Positions 1-10,440 of a stretch of DNA of 64,000 nucleotides are shown here, piece by piece. The stretch spans positions 94,862,501-94,926,500 of the forward strand of contig CM032233.1 in the NCBI GenBank assembly GCA_019009955.1. The letters run 5' to 3'. The translations under genes were made by a program, and so were the position numbers. Every line of letters starts with the position of its first letter. The first letter of the stretch is position 1. This DNA comes from Riptortus pedestris (Eukaryota > Arthropoda > Insecta > Hemiptera > Alydidae). The notes beneath the pieces are model-generated. The model was given only the letters and a program-made list of their open reading frames with translations. It was not told the origin of the DNA and did not search any database.

Positions 1-489
1 TAAGAAACTAATATCGCTTTCCTTCTTATTAAAATGTGTTAAGAAATATCATCCAATATAAACACTATTACTAAAATACTAAGGTTATTTACACACGAGT
101 ATAAATTAAATATAATTTTTTTTCCTTTTCAAAAAAGTAAATGTACATTTAAGAGGAAGAGACCCTTTCGGATTTTTCAAAGAAGATCCAAAGAAGGATA
201 ACAGGTCTGAGTGTCTCGCAAACGCAAATATCACGAATTAAACGAAAAAAATTTCGACTCAGGCTGTTATTCTTATTTATTGGAGAGTTATATTTTATAG
301 TCGCATAACTCATAGCTTTATGAATTGTGCTAACTCCAATAATCATATTTTAATATTCATATTTCAGAAAAGAGCAATAAGCTCTATAATCAACAGAAAA
401 TCGAGAAACTCTTGGCTAATAGGGAATTAAGTAACTTTTCCCTCATTATATATGTACCAAACATGGTACACAAATATTGTTTGTGGACT
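1..489. other. AT-rich spacer, no feature recognised
   Basis: I see no coding similarity, inverted repeat or known repeat here. The only open frames are short and lack recognisable motifs. Confidence 0.5.
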
Positions 490-716
490 TCTTTTACAAA
501 AATATTATAAGACATAATCATAAAACAAAATACAAGAAACTCTTCAAACCGCCAGCCATAAAATAAATATTTCGAGAAATGCGTATCATTTTCAGGAGTA
601 AAACTCTTTAACGCTCGCCCGAATATGATAAATCTACTAAAAAATATTCTTCGTTTAAAAATAAATTAAAGAGCTTCATATCTAAAGGATGATTTTATGC
701 CCCAGATGAATACTAT
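490..716 (+). pseudogene. LINE reverse-transcriptase C-terminal tail, decayed copy 1
   Basis: A diverged copy of the segment at 24155-24384. In frame it reads SFSGVKLFNA followed by RP and then a lysine/leucine-rich stretch. This resembles the 'SGxKLWNSLP' block that closes the ORF of many non-LTR retrotransposons. Stops interrupt the frame upstream and about 20 codons after the motif, so it is dead. It lies just before a tandem repeat. Family assignment below 'LINE' is not possible from this tail alone. Confidence 0.55.
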
Positions 717-829
717 CAATGTTTTTCTTCTGTAACATAATTTAGTGTTAAGTGATAATTGTTAGATTGTTACTTATAAACCATTCACACTATAGATTTT
801 TAGTGCATTTAGTTCTAATTAGCCACGTT

Positions 830-1900
830 TTACGAAGAAGAAATTTAGAAATAGAAATAAATAAAATATCATAAAAATATTATATTTACTAATATATGTA
901 AATAAATATTTATTTAAAAATTAGTTTTATATCGCGGGTCAAGCTAACGGGGAGCAGCTGATTGATTACTAGTGTAAGGGGTTGTTCATATAATTTTCCT
1001 TTATGTTTTTCAAACAGAATATGTTCTAGAAAATTCAATTTGTAAATAGACTCTTTTATTTAAAGAAGAAATTTGAGTATAGAATTAAATAAAATATCAT
1101 ACAAATCTTGTATTTATTAATAAATGTAAATGGATATTTATTTAAAGTTTTTATTTTTTTAGGTGGGTCGAGGCATCTTAACCCAGAGCAGCTGATTATA
1201 TTTCTGGTGTAAAGGATTATTGTTCATAACATTTTGCTCTTGTTTGTCTCAAAGAATATACTATCCAAGATTTAATTTATAAATAGTCTCGTTTTTTAAA
1301 AGAAGAAATTAAAGAATGTAAATAAATAAAATCAAATAAAAACGTTGTATTTATTAATATATGTATAAATAAATGCTTATTTAAATATTATTTGTTTTAC
1401 TCGGGTTAAGTTAACTGTGAGCAGCGGTTTACATTTCTAGTGAAAGGAATTATTGGTCAAATCATTTTGCTCTGTGTTTGTCTCACAGAATATATTCTCC
1501 AATATTCAATTCATAAAATGCCTCTTCATAAGAAATTAAAATGCCCACAGCTATCCTGAGTTTTAACAAGTTGACTTTTTCTATTTATTTTTCAATTGAC
1601 ATCGACAAAGATTATGCTCCTCGCACGTGTTATTAGTATTTTATTATTCTGATAGAGGTATATCTGAAGATGGCCAATATAGGCCGAAACGTGATGGTCC
1701 AATAAATATATTGATAAATTTGGGTGAATCGCTGTGGGCATCTTGATTTCCTAAAAGGATTTCATTTATCTCCAAAAATTCAAGAAGCTGAAATTAGTAA
1801 ATAGTCTTGGTTTTTGAAGAAGGTATTTGAGTATAGAAATAAGTAAAATATCACAATCTTGTATTTATTAATATATGTATAAATATGCCGTTAATAATTG
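830..1900. repeat. Tandem repeat of about 235 bp, ~4 units, interrupted
   Basis: Units start near 833, 1063, 1300 and 1815 with variants of AAGAAGAAATTTGAGTATAG. Each contains a TTGTATTTATTAATATATG-like block and a GAGCAGCTGAT/TTCTAGTG block. Between units three and four there is a ~220-bp insertion (about 1538-1750). The array is strongly diverged, so it is old. Confidence 0.7.
1538..1750 (+). mobile_element. Insertion bounded by short inverted repeats, with hammerhead-like core
   Basis: The insert begins with AATGCCCACAGC and ends with GCTGTGGGCATC, a 12-bp inverted repeat. Inside, at 1664-1690, it reads CTGAAGA, then T, then GGCC-AATATA-GGCC (a four-pair stem), then GAAAC, followed by a possible two-pair stem closed by GTC. 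This matches the invariant parts of a hammerhead ribozyme core (CUGANGA, stem II, GAAA, stem III, UH). Hammerheads with tiny stem III are known in Penelope-like elements. The expected stem I pairing is weak, so activity is doubtful. Confidence 0.45.
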
Positions 1901-2079
1901 TATTGAAAGGGATTATTATTAATATAATTTTGTTTTCTGTTTGTTTCGATTAAACATCGTGTGTGAATTGTACACCTGTTGGTTGCTATGTGAATTAGCA
2001 TATGTGGGCTTTGTAGCTATTACAGAACTATTACTTGTTGATGTTTGTGAGTTGTGAATCACCATTTGAGGTAGTGGTG

Positions 2080-2470
2080 AATAAATCAGGTAAGCCATTT
2101 AAAAGATTATGGAAGTTAGCCTCAAACGGCTGTGTTGATTTTACTCCTATCGGCCTTCATTAACAAACTTCCCTGTCAAGTTGGTGGCACCCTCACCGCT
2201 ATTCGTTTTCCCTTACCTAATTAGCCATTCGGTTTGCCCCATCCCAAATTACACATTTCAAACCTCAATCCAAACGACTGTTTTCTTTATTAACAATCTC
2301 CTTTAATAATTACCACCCTTGAGGCTTGCTCACCGCCAAGACCACAAGGTGGCAATTGAAATTACAATTAAGGTAAAGAGTTCTCAAAGTTATTGCAAGA
2401 TGCAAAACATACACAGGCTTTATAGGTAACCGAGAATGTTTCCCTATAAATATTGATCTTACGTCACATT
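2080..2470. promoter_or_regulatory. Non-repetitive island with CTCF-like site
   Basis: This stretch is less AT-rich than its surroundings, is not repeated in the window and has no coding frame. It holds CCTAATTAGCC, several TTAAT/AATTA homeodomain-like sites, and CCACAAGGTGGCA at 2342-2354. That sequence differs from the CTCF core (CCASYAGRKGGCR) at one position. A regulatory or insulator role is inference only. Confidence 0.3.
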
Positions 2471-2480
2471 ATAATTTATT

Positions 2481-2753
2481 GTGGAAAAAAAGTCACTCCA
2501 TAAATTTATAATTATGCAAACACGGATGGCGCTAAAAGCAGGTTTAGTTACTCAGGAAAAGGCCTCCAATACAAAAAAAGCTTTAAAAACCTCTATAACA
2601 GATTTTTTTGCTTTAAATCGCAAACAGATGAGTAAAAATAATAAACTTAATACTCATATTTTATTGCAAAATAGTAAAAAACAATTAAAAGAAAATTTAG
2701 ATAAAAGTAAATTACAACCGTTCTTTCTTTCAACTATCACCCACAATATATAG
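2481..2753 (+). other. Unrecognised 90-codon open frame
   Basis: The predicted product is lysine-, asparagine- and serine-rich, with no signal peptide, membrane segment or motif I recognise. A frame this long can arise by chance in AT-rich DNA, although it is not low-complexity. It may be a fragment of a mobile-element protein. I would not call it a gene. Confidence 0.15.
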
Positions 2754-3265
2754 AAAACTGAAACTAATTTGAAATTGGGTATGTAACATGGAAATATAAC
2801 AGTAAAATACAAAAAAAAAATAGTAGTATTAAAGATAAAGTTACTGAATCAAAATCTAAATATAAAATATGTGACATAAGCTATAACACCTGCAATGGAA
2901 CGTATATTGGTGAATTCTCGCAGCTGCTGAATTAAAGGTTAAAGCAACACGTAAAAAGTATTGACAATAATAATGAAAATAAAATTGTTTTGACGGGTCA
3001 TTCTATCTTCAGGAAACACACCTTCAATTTTGAAAAAGTTCAAATAATTAATAAAGAAAGGAATACTAAACGAAACGTAAAAGAGAATATTCACATAATA
3101 AAAAATATAAAAAGGGCAGTAAAAAAAAAAAAAAACAGAAATCAAATACCTCAATTATATATTCTATAACATTTTATCTTAAATTAATTGATTTTAAATT
3201 ATGACGCGAAATAATCGAGTTCAAGATTGATTTGTAAATAATCGATTTGTAGTAAGATGACTTAA
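2754..3265. other. AT-rich spacer, no feature recognised
   Basis: This stretch is A-rich with homopolymer runs (for example an A-run near 3120). Nothing repeated or coding is visible. Confidence 0.45.
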
Positions 3266-3635
3266 CCTACCTCGGGAACCTCTCAGTATCAACTACCTTC
3301 TCTGATAGGACAGTCGCAACGAATGTAAAAGGTAAACGAGCAATTCAGAAACGTAAGTAGCAATTTATAATTAGATTTAATAAATATATCATAGATCTAA
3401 GCACCTACTAATACAATATCTAGCAAGAGAATTATTAAGGGATGTGTTAAATTCATGATATTAATTTTTTATATTTTTTTTTGAAAAGGGATAACCCCTG
3501 AAGGGGTGGCAAGTAAGCCACGAAACATGTAGAGCAGCTTCACTAAAGTTTGCACTTTAAAAAAAAATGTTTTATATTGGAGACCCTTGCCATAAAATAT
3601 GAAGAATATATAGATAATATTGGGTCCAGATTCAG

Positions 3636-3640
<5 letters not shown>
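3266..3640 (+). repeat. Dispersed repeat (family 2) with hammerhead-like core
   Basis: The same sequence recurs inverted at 6840-7145, and its 3' part recurs directly at 7285-7385. Shared blocks include the region around CGCAACGAATGTAAAAGG, a GGGATGT block near 3440, GGTGGCAAGTAAGCCACGAAAC at 3505-3526 and the 3' signature TTGGAGACCCTTGCC. CTGAAGG-hairpin-GAAAC resembles a hammerhead core with one changed base; the copy at 6840 keeps CTGAAGA. It probably represents the 3' part of a Penelope-like or LINE-type retroelement (inference). Confidence 0.55.

Positions 3641-3682
<42 letters not shown>
3641..3682. repeat. (TA)n microsatellite
   Basis: About 21 TA units lie directly after the 3' end of the family-2 repeat. 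The apparent Tyr-Ile open frames across this and the other TA arrays are artefacts of the repeat. Confidence 0.95.
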
Positions 3683-3685
<3 letters not shown>

Positions 3686-3724
3686 TCTTTTCTTTTTGTC
3701 TGGTTGGTATTACAGGCGCTAGAG

Positions 3725-4115
3725 ATCATTAGTGAGGGATTCGTAATTGGAGTTTTACATAGAGATTGACCCAGTCGACATTCAAGCCCCGTTAACCAAG
3801 GAGGACCTGGAATGAATTTTCTCCAGTAGACCGACGGACCTCTCCATACCCTGGGAGGCCAGTGGCCAGTTCTCCCTGCGTCAACCTGCTTATTGGCTGG
3901 ATCTTGGAGGAAATAATAATCGTTAGCCGTTCGGAGTGGCTTTCTGACTTATGTGCTCGCTAAACTCCACAAGCTCTACAATACAAGCGCGCTCTGGTAG
4001 CAAATTATTGAGCTACTGTTATCCCACGATGGCCATCGAACCATCACCTATTTTTACTTTCTGCAGTAGTACCCACGTCTAAACCCGTACGACCACAGGC
4101 ACCCCCCATAAATTT
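3725..4115 (-). mobile_element. 5S-like SINE family, diverged copy A
   Basis: On the minus strand this copy shares an ordered set of blocks with 46755-47160: ATGGTT near the start, a central GCGCGCT block (3988-3994), then a module containing TACTGGAG and CAGGTCCTCCTTGGTTAACG (complement of 3796-3815). The 5S-like part is much more decayed here than in copy B. GC content is clearly higher than the flanks, as expected for a polymerase III-type element. Confidence 0.5.
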
Positions 4116-4373
4116 ATTTATATATTTACAATTGTCAGTTAACGCTCATTTTTAACGTTAACGCTTAATCGCAACCAAACTCGATATCCAAACTTCTTTA
4201 ATATGAAAGAGACGGATATTTTGGCGAAATATATTTATCAAATATTTCTAGTGAATAACTGAAGCGTCGAGTCACTTTTGAATTATACCATGTAACCTGA
4301 GGTTTACATTACTAAATTTCAAAATTTTTAAAGTATTAGTCATTTTCCAGCCACCAAGAAAGTGTTTATTTTT

Positions 4374-4601
4374 CATTAAGATGAATTCAATAGAATACGT
4401 TCGGTTCGGGAGCTAAAGAGTGGCTCACTTTTATAAAGTTCCTTTTCAAGTACGAATATTAACTAGTAACACTAAAATCATTTTTATCGAAGGAGCAACT
4501 TCTATAAAAACGATTTTAGTATAATGGGTAAATATTCGTACTTTATAAAAGTGAACAACACTTTAGCACCAAAACGTATTCTTTTGAATTCACCTAAATG
4601 G
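4374..4601. mobile_element. Foldback (palindromic) MITE
   Basis: The left half can be matched along most of its length to the reverse complement of the right half. Paired blocks include TGAATTCAATAGAATACGTT with TGAATTCAAAAGAATACGTT, CACTTTTATAAAGT, GTACGAATATT and ACTAAAATC. The left arm has an extra block of about 17 bases (TTCCTTTTCAA region). The arms meet at a short centre near 4487. There is no coding capacity. It looks like a non-autonomous foldback or MITE; I see no unambiguous target-site duplication. Confidence 0.8.
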
Positions 4602-4611
4602 AAAAATATTT

Positions 4612-4732
4612 TTATTATTATTATTTGTTAACGTCCGGTTTTTGCAACTAAGGCTAATTTGGACGGGTTTCCAACCTTTTCTATCCAGGGTGGGACTATG
4701 GATTTTATTTAATGAATTCCGTCACTAATAAA
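4612..4732 (-). mobile_element. tRNA-like SINE, 3' part only
   Basis: On the minus strand this matches the body and tail of the SINE at 14556-14760 and 30751-30974, including CCTGGATAGAAAAGG and GGACGTTAAC near the 3' end. The tRNA-like head is missing. Confidence 0.7.
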
Positions 4733-5330
4733 AAAGAAAAAAAAAAGGAAAAAATAAACACTTTCATAGGTTTAACTATATATTCAATTTTTTAATAAAT
4801 GAATCATAGGAAAAATTGCATCATAAGTACATTATAACATACCTACTAAGTATAATTGGTTTCCATACCATTTCACAAAAACATTATCTATTTTGGAAGA
4901 AACAGTAGAGGATAAGGAGTTATCCCAAAATACGTTTTCAAGCTTATGGAGCTGCCACGTCGTCGGTGTTTATCAACACAGAAAACTCTCTTCTAAATAT
5001 GATTTCCTGTCCAAAATAACTTCACATGATGCCTTTCCTATTATATCTACTTCAACGAATATTTCTACAACAGTAATGAAATACAAAAAAAATGTGGTAT
5101 ATAACCAAAATGTTCATTTCCACTTTAAACTTATTTAATTTCGCAGCGGATTGTAAACGGCCTATAAAATTATTATGTAATTCTAATATGAAAAGAGAAA
5201 TTTGCTATTTTTTTATTTTTGGTTTTTTCATGTTAGTTTGTTGCATTTTGGGCAAAAAACAGCAAGGTCATTAATGCCCAACACTTATCGCACTGTATTT
5301 GAGTTTTTTATTCTTATATATTGCATATAT
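4733..5330. other. AT-rich spacer, no feature recognised
   Basis: Overlapping short open frames on the plus strand have no recognisable domain. I see no repeat shared with other parts of the window. Confidence 0.4.
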
Positions 5331-6202
5331 ATCTGTTTACGCTCTAGCAGTAGCAATTTTTGTCTGATCGTTACCAAACTCGATATTTAAACGATTTGTG
5401 TAATAACAAAGATCAAGTTTGTTAACGGCTGAAATCGGACCAGTGGGGGAAGGGGTGAGACGGGGAGAATTTCGAAATATTCCGTTGTTATTTGCCGGAA
5501 AGAAATATTGTATCAAATCAATCTTATTGCAAATGTTCTATATATGCTGCAATATACATTTTTTGTCTATATTGAATATTAACTGAGATATTTCTATATT
5601 TTAGTTTTCGGGCATTAGTAACCCCCTCCCCCCATGGGGTAGTCATGCCATATTAACTAGCTGTTATATCATTAATAATTTCATTCCAATGTTAAATACA
5701 AAATAGGGGTTTTCATTAAATTTTTACTTTGTGCGACACATGCCAATACCCCGCGTGATGACAAAAAATTAAGATTTTTCCTTGTTTACTAGAAAATGTT
5801 ATTTGACCTTTACCATATTTGATATTTAGCCGTTTCGGTCAACGAGATCATATTTGTTATGGGTTGAAATCGGAAACGGAATAGTGGTGGTTTAGAGAGG
5901 GGAAGAATTAGACAATTCAGAATATCTTCGTTATTATTAGTCGGATCATAAAATGTTATAGAACCAATCGTGTTAAACTTTTGATTTTCTACAATTGTTG
6001 TTTTGTGTATTTTTTGTTAATTCAAGAATTAAGCGAGCTGTTCATACTTTCTTGTTATCTGCCTTCAATACCCCCCGCCCTTATACTCATCGAGTTTTTA
6101 CAAATAAATAGAAAATACGTGGTGATATGTGATCACAAGTGTAATACTAGCACTTGCGAAATCTGCTTAGCTTACGCAGCCCATGCGTGACGGACTTTTT
6201 TA
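5331..6202 (+). mobile_element. HINE-like element, 5'-truncated, long form
   Basis: The copy starts inside the body at ATCTGTTTACGCTCTAGCAG, just after where the TA tract would be. It runs through a long version of the body and ends with AATCTGCTTAGCTTACGCAG and a hairpin (ACGCAGCCCATGCGT) followed by GACGGACTTTTTT. The terminal palindrome is absent. Confidence 0.75.
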
Positions 6203-6389
6203 ATCTTGGCCCCAGTTGACGAATATTTGTTACGGGCTTACTAGTTACTTCGGACTTTGATTTCTGACATTACATCACGTCTAATAAATTAATTTAAAGT
6301 AGGAAAATTAAACATCGAGCTTAATTCAATTTTTTTTATTTAACAATTTAAGGAGTATTTAAAACTGAGACGGGATGATAATTTGAGGT

Positions 6390-6654
6390 TTAAAGAGGGA
6401 GTGGAGCGGGAAAGATGATACCGAAGGAGCATAATATTTGGTGCTTACAGGAGATTATTAATAAAACGCTCCAATCGGCAGGGGTAGTAAAGACGAGGGG
6501 AGGGGGTTGCCGCCCTTAATTGAAAATACGCCAGAAGAAGATGGAGAATAGAATAAGTTCACTGCTGGATGGATTTATCTTCCTCTGCCACCATTTTATT
6601 AATAATATTAAAATATAATCTATGAAACGCCAAAATTGAGCGGGGTTCGTCACA
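6390..6654. other. Purine-rich, GC-richer island
   Basis: This segment is G-rich (GAGGGAGTGGAGCGGG, GACGAGGGGAGGGGG) and not found elsewhere in the window. A short part near 6510-6545 weakly resembles 11790-11825. No coding frame is present. A regulatory role is possible but unsupported. Confidence 0.25.
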
Positions 6655-7270
6655 AAATAGGAGCATCTTTATGTTTGTAGATTATGGTTTCACGATTTAG
6701 AACGGGCACCAGTTTAATTAAATGAAATATTTAATTAAGAACTAAAAGAGGTTTGAATGTCACTGATTTAATTCCTAAAGGCCATTTGGCAATGAGTCGC
6801 ATATCATAATTATTGTGTGTGTACATATATATATTCATCATATTTGATGGCAAGGGTCTCCAATAAAAAACATTTTTTTCGGTGAACACTTTATTAAAAC
6901 TTTTCACTACATGTTTCGTGGCTTACTTGCCACCTCTTCAGGGGCTCTCCCTTTTCGAAAAAAAATTAATAACATTAATTTAATACATCCCTTAAAAATT
7001 CTTTTGCTAGATATTTTATTAGTATGTGCCTACATCTATAATATATTTATTAAATCTAATTATAAATTGCTACTTACATTTTTGAAGTGCTCGTTTCCCT
7101 TTTACATTCGTTGTGACTTTCCGCACAGAGGAGGTAATTGAAAAGGTGGCATCAAACAGTGACATTCAAACCTCTAGTTCTTAATGAACTATTTCATTTA
7201 ATTAAACTGGTGCCCGCTCTATATCGTGAAACCATAACCTACTACCATAAAGATTATCCTATTTTGGCAG
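6655..7270. mobile_element. Compound element with ~110-bp inverted arms
   Basis: The arms 6655-6765 and 7150-7270 are inverted copies. Both carry ATGGTTTCACGAT, GGGCACCAGTTTAATTAAAT and GAGGTTTGAATGTCACTG, read in opposite directions. The ~380-bp interior holds an inverted family-2 copy (6840-7145). Either a palindromic element captured family 2, or family 2 itself has long inverted flanks. Confidence 0.7.
6840..7145 (-). repeat. Family-2 repeat, inverted copy with intact hammerhead-like core
   Basis: This is the reverse complement of 3300-3620. On the minus strand 6913-6941 reads CTGAAGA, then a stem GTGGC-AAGTAA-GCCAC, then GAAAC. All invariant core bases of CUGANGA...GAAA are present. Following bases ATGTA could give a two-pair stem III, but I find no complementary stem I. 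Confidence 0.6.
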
Positions 7271-7284
7271 GGTGCTAGGGTAGC

Positions 7285-7395
7285 TTCAATAACGTTTGCA
7301 CGAAAAAAAAAAAAAATTTATTGGAGACCCTTGCCATAAAATATGAACAATATATAAATAATATTGGGTCCAGAATAAGAAGTATATAGATACAA
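7285..7395 (+). repeat. Family-2 repeat, 3' fragment
   Basis: The fragment holds an A-run, TTATTGGAGACCCTTGCC and ATATTGGGTCCAGA. It matches 3560-3635 in direct orientation. Confidence 0.7.
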
Positions 7396-7717
7396 AATTT
7401 ATTTCCTTCCTGAAGTAATTCTACAGGATGGAAGTTTATTTACCACATGTCCCGTTCATCATTTTGGGCATAGCATGTCTTTGTTATTCACAATTTATTT
7501 TTTAATATAAACTGGAAATATTTTGAAAAACATTAATTATAAAATATAACTATTATCAACAGGAAACAAAATGTAGGTTAGGATGACAAATTAAATTAGT
7601 TTAAATAATTAAATTAACATTAGTGCTGATTCAAATAATTCATACAATTATACACTTTTTTAGCATACTTTCTTAATTGTTTATTGTATTTATAAAATAC
7701 GTAGTTTATTTTCCTGA

Positions 7718-7839
7718 TTTTAGCAGATTTCTCTTTAGGAAAATCAGCTATTGAGGTCGCACTCATGACGCGATTTTCGAAAAATGTCTTCAAATGTCCA
7801 TCGATCCTACCCAGGAGATGACGAAAATGAGGTCCGTTC

Positions 7840-7901
<62 letters not shown>

Positions 7902-8342
7902 ATGTATATGTCTGTTATCTCTCTAGCTATCGCGATTTTTGATTGGTCGTTACCAAACTCGATATTTAAACGTTTTATGTAAAAAGACAGATCAAGTTCG
8001 TTACTGGCTGAAATCGGACCAGTGGGAGGGGGGGGGGGATTAAAAGGGGGATTTTCGAAAATTCGAAATATCTCCGTTACTATACGTTGGACCAAAAATT
8101 GTATAGAACCAATATTATTGCAAATTAAATTTACTATAAATATTGTTATACACATTTATTCTTTATCTTGAATACTAACCGAGATATTTGCATTTTTTAT
8201 TAAGTATAACGGACGAGCTATGGTCGCTTCTATTCGTTTCCGCCGAAAGCTAGTTTGGCCGTTTCCGTTCGGCACTCGTATGGAGGTGTCTCTATTGTAG
8301 GACTTAACTTGGGAAATCTGCTTACTTCTTTCAGACGTTTTA
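7718..8342 (+). mobile_element. HINE-like element, nearly full length
   Basis: It begins TTTTAGCAGATTTCTC, with a damaged palindrome, then the conserved GCTATTGAGGTCG block and CGATCCTACCCAGGAGATGA. A TA tract lies at about 7845-7888. The body is followed by GGGAAATCTGC at 8311-8321. The 3' hairpin is degenerate. It carries an extra 'GTTTCCGCCGAAAGC' segment near 8240 also seen in the copies at 25115, 34431 and 37139. Confidence 0.85.
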
Positions 8343-8621
8343 CTTTCTTGTTACTTTTTTTTCCTTTAGTCCGTTAGAAGTCTATCGCCATAGAGCAAAT
8401 CACTGTAAATCTGTTCCGAAGTAAATTCGCTGCAAAAATTCGGTTGATGTGTTAGGCCATAACGATTAATGTAAGAGTTTATAGTTCTATGTACTGTTAA
8501 TGATTGTGTCAAGTAATAGTCTGTTGATATTAATTATTTTCCTAAATACTCTTTAATCTCTGGAATAAATAGTTTTAAGTGTTGTCCTTTCGTAGACATA
8601 TACTATTTCTTTTGCCATTTA

Positions 8622-8800
8622 TTAATTGTGTCTGTTAGGGCTATCTTCGATGCGGAGATCCTTTCTGTACTCCGTTTGTGATCGAGTTGCTGTAGCAATT
8701 ATATCTCTTATCTGTCCAATTAGAATAGCAAACACAAAAACACCCATTAACCATGAGACAGTCATGAACAAGTATTCACATTTTTGCGGAGCAGAACACA
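8622..8800 (-). pseudogene. Cyclic-nucleotide-gated channel S6/C-linker fragment
   Basis: One minus-strand frame reads [16 protein letters not shown], then [18 protein letters not shown], then [12 protein letters not shown]. From memory of the family this fits the end of the pore loop, the S6 helix and the first C-linker residues of a CNG channel subunit (CNGB/CNGL-like). After the lysine the frame loses similarity and stops 11 codons later. A TGA lies four codons upstream of the match. I find no AG acceptor close upstream and no GT donor where similarity ends. It could be a decayed duplicated exon or a real exon with a sequencing error or non-canonical site. It is the only host-gene-like segment I see. 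Confidence 0.55.
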
Positions 8801-9020
8801 ATCACGTGACGAACAGGAACAATAGCACCAACAATGGCTGCCCAGCCTAAAACGAGCCCTTCATTCTGTACGCTAGCACTGCAGTTTCCACTCTTGGCCC
8901 ATGGCGACCTCCTGATGTTCGGCCGGTTAGTGAACTAAGTAAGCGGAAGTACGACTGAACAGTGTCTGTTATTAATTACGATTTTAAGTGTGGTTATGTT
9001 TATATGTATATTTATTCTTG

Positions 9021-9490
9021 TTTTACTTCGAGGCTTCAGTAAATCTCGTCTTTTACGCATCTAACAATAACAATAAACCAATATATAACATTTTTTTCCT
9101 GGATTTACTAATGTTTATTGTTTCCTTCCAGCCGTTATATCTAACCAACAAATTCGTCCTGTTGCATGAAATCTGAATTTAGTTCAGTGCGCAACAAAAG
9201 ATGGGATACTCAGGATTAATTAAAACTATGTATTATTGTTAGTAATTGCGTTTTATTTTTTTTTATTTCGAGGCTTCAGTAAACCTCGTCTCTTACTCGT
9301 CTAACAATAGCAATAACCCAATATAGCACGAAACATTTCTTTTTTCCGGGATTTAATAATGTTTATTGTTTTCTTCGAGCCGTTATATCTAACCAACAAA
9401 TTAGCCCTGTTGCAAGAAATCTGAACTTTTTTCTGTGCTCAACAAAAGATGGGATACTTAGGATTAATTAAAACTATGTATTAATTGTTC
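9021..9490. repeat. Tandem duplication of ~240 bp
   Basis: Copies at 9021-9240 and 9261-9490 share CGAGGCTTCAGTAAA, AGCCGTTATATCTAACCAAC and AAAGATGGGATACT. The opening block weakly resembles the HINE-like body (CTTCAGTAAACC...CTCCTACTCGTG), so the unit may derive from it. Confidence 0.8.
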
Positions 9491-9639
9491 CAACTTAACT
9501 AAGTTGTAAGTTTGGAGCCGCGACTTACGACCTTGGCTCGGAGCAAAACAGTGGCGTGACTCGGGCAAAAACGGCGATGAGGCTTGATAAGACAGTGAAT
9601 ACATGCCTGTTGAACTGGATTAGGTGTGTAAAGGAGTTT

Positions 9640-9795
9640 AGTAGGTTTCCCTTAAAGGAAATAAACTGCTGAGGTTGCTTTCATGTTCGAAGAATTTCCT
9701 GAAAAAAAATATATGAATTATTTATTTTCGCAGTTTTCGACTAATGGAAATCAGCTATTGAGGTTGTACTCATTTCGAGATTTCCCAAACTCATT
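9640..9795 (+). mobile_element. HINE-like element, two 5'-end fragments
   Basis: Fragment one (9640-9705) has TTTCCCTTAAAGGAAATAAAC and GAGGTTGCTTTCATG. Fragment two (9727-9795) has GGAAATCAGCTATTGAGG and TTGTACTCAT. Both lack the body. Confidence 0.6.
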
Positions 9796-9799
9796 TGAT

Positions 9800-10126
9800 T
9801 AGTCTCCCAAATTCAAGCTCAAGTGTCTCATTGATTTCGGTATCGTTATTTAATTTTCGTTGATTGTAATAATACCAAATTTTGCGATTTAGTTATAATG
9901 CTGTGCCTATTTTTTTTTGCTTCATTTGTCGTTTTGTTTGTAATTTTAATAAATTATATTATTTGATAATTACATTCTCGTATAATTTCATGTGTGAGAT
10001 CTATCGTTAAAATTCATGAAGACTACTTTAAAATGCACTACTTCTAAAAGCGGTCTGCGAACGTATTTGCACACTAAATTGTGGCCTGCATCATGTAAAA
10101 GCCCATACCTGATCTAAACAAAGAAA
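9800..10126. mobile_element. hAT-type element end, decayed relative of 35474-36010
   Basis: This segment aligns with 35720-36020: TTGATTTCGGTATCG, CGTATAATTTCATG, ATCTATCGTTAAAA, AAAAGCGGTCTGCGAAC and a decayed terminal GCCCATACCTG. The second copy has clear hAT terminal repeats and target duplication; here the terminus is eroded and the other end is not found. Confidence 0.6.
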
Positions 10127-10440
10127 ATATTATTTATAAACCTGTAAAGACAATTTATATGAAAAGATTTCCATATGGTGAAATAAAGATGTATTTAAGC
10201 GAAGACGTGGAACTGGCGTAGAAATACAAATCACGTCGTTTTTTTTTTCTTTTAGAGACTGTCGAAGGTAATGCTTAAAATGGAAAAAAAGGCGAACAAG
10301 AGAAAATTCTCCGAAAAAGACGCAGCTGTATATTTGGATTTCCAGGAGTTGTTGTCGGTCTATACTCGCTTTAATATCCCATGAATTACCCTCCACCCCC
10401 TTCTTCTTCAATAACTCGGATAAAATTCTTAATTTAGTCA
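10127..10440. other. Spacer, no feature recognised
   Basis: A 103-codon minus-strand frame is present, but I recognise no motif in it and it has no repeat partner. Confidence 0.35.

Noticed and set aside
3469..3732. Open frames encoding long Tyr-Ile runs here and at other TA arrays
   Set aside because: They are translations of (TA)n microsatellites and have no coding meaning.
7844..8155. 103-codon minus-strand frame inside a HINE-like copy
   Set aside because: It reads through the element and its TA tract; equivalent frames in other copies are broken.
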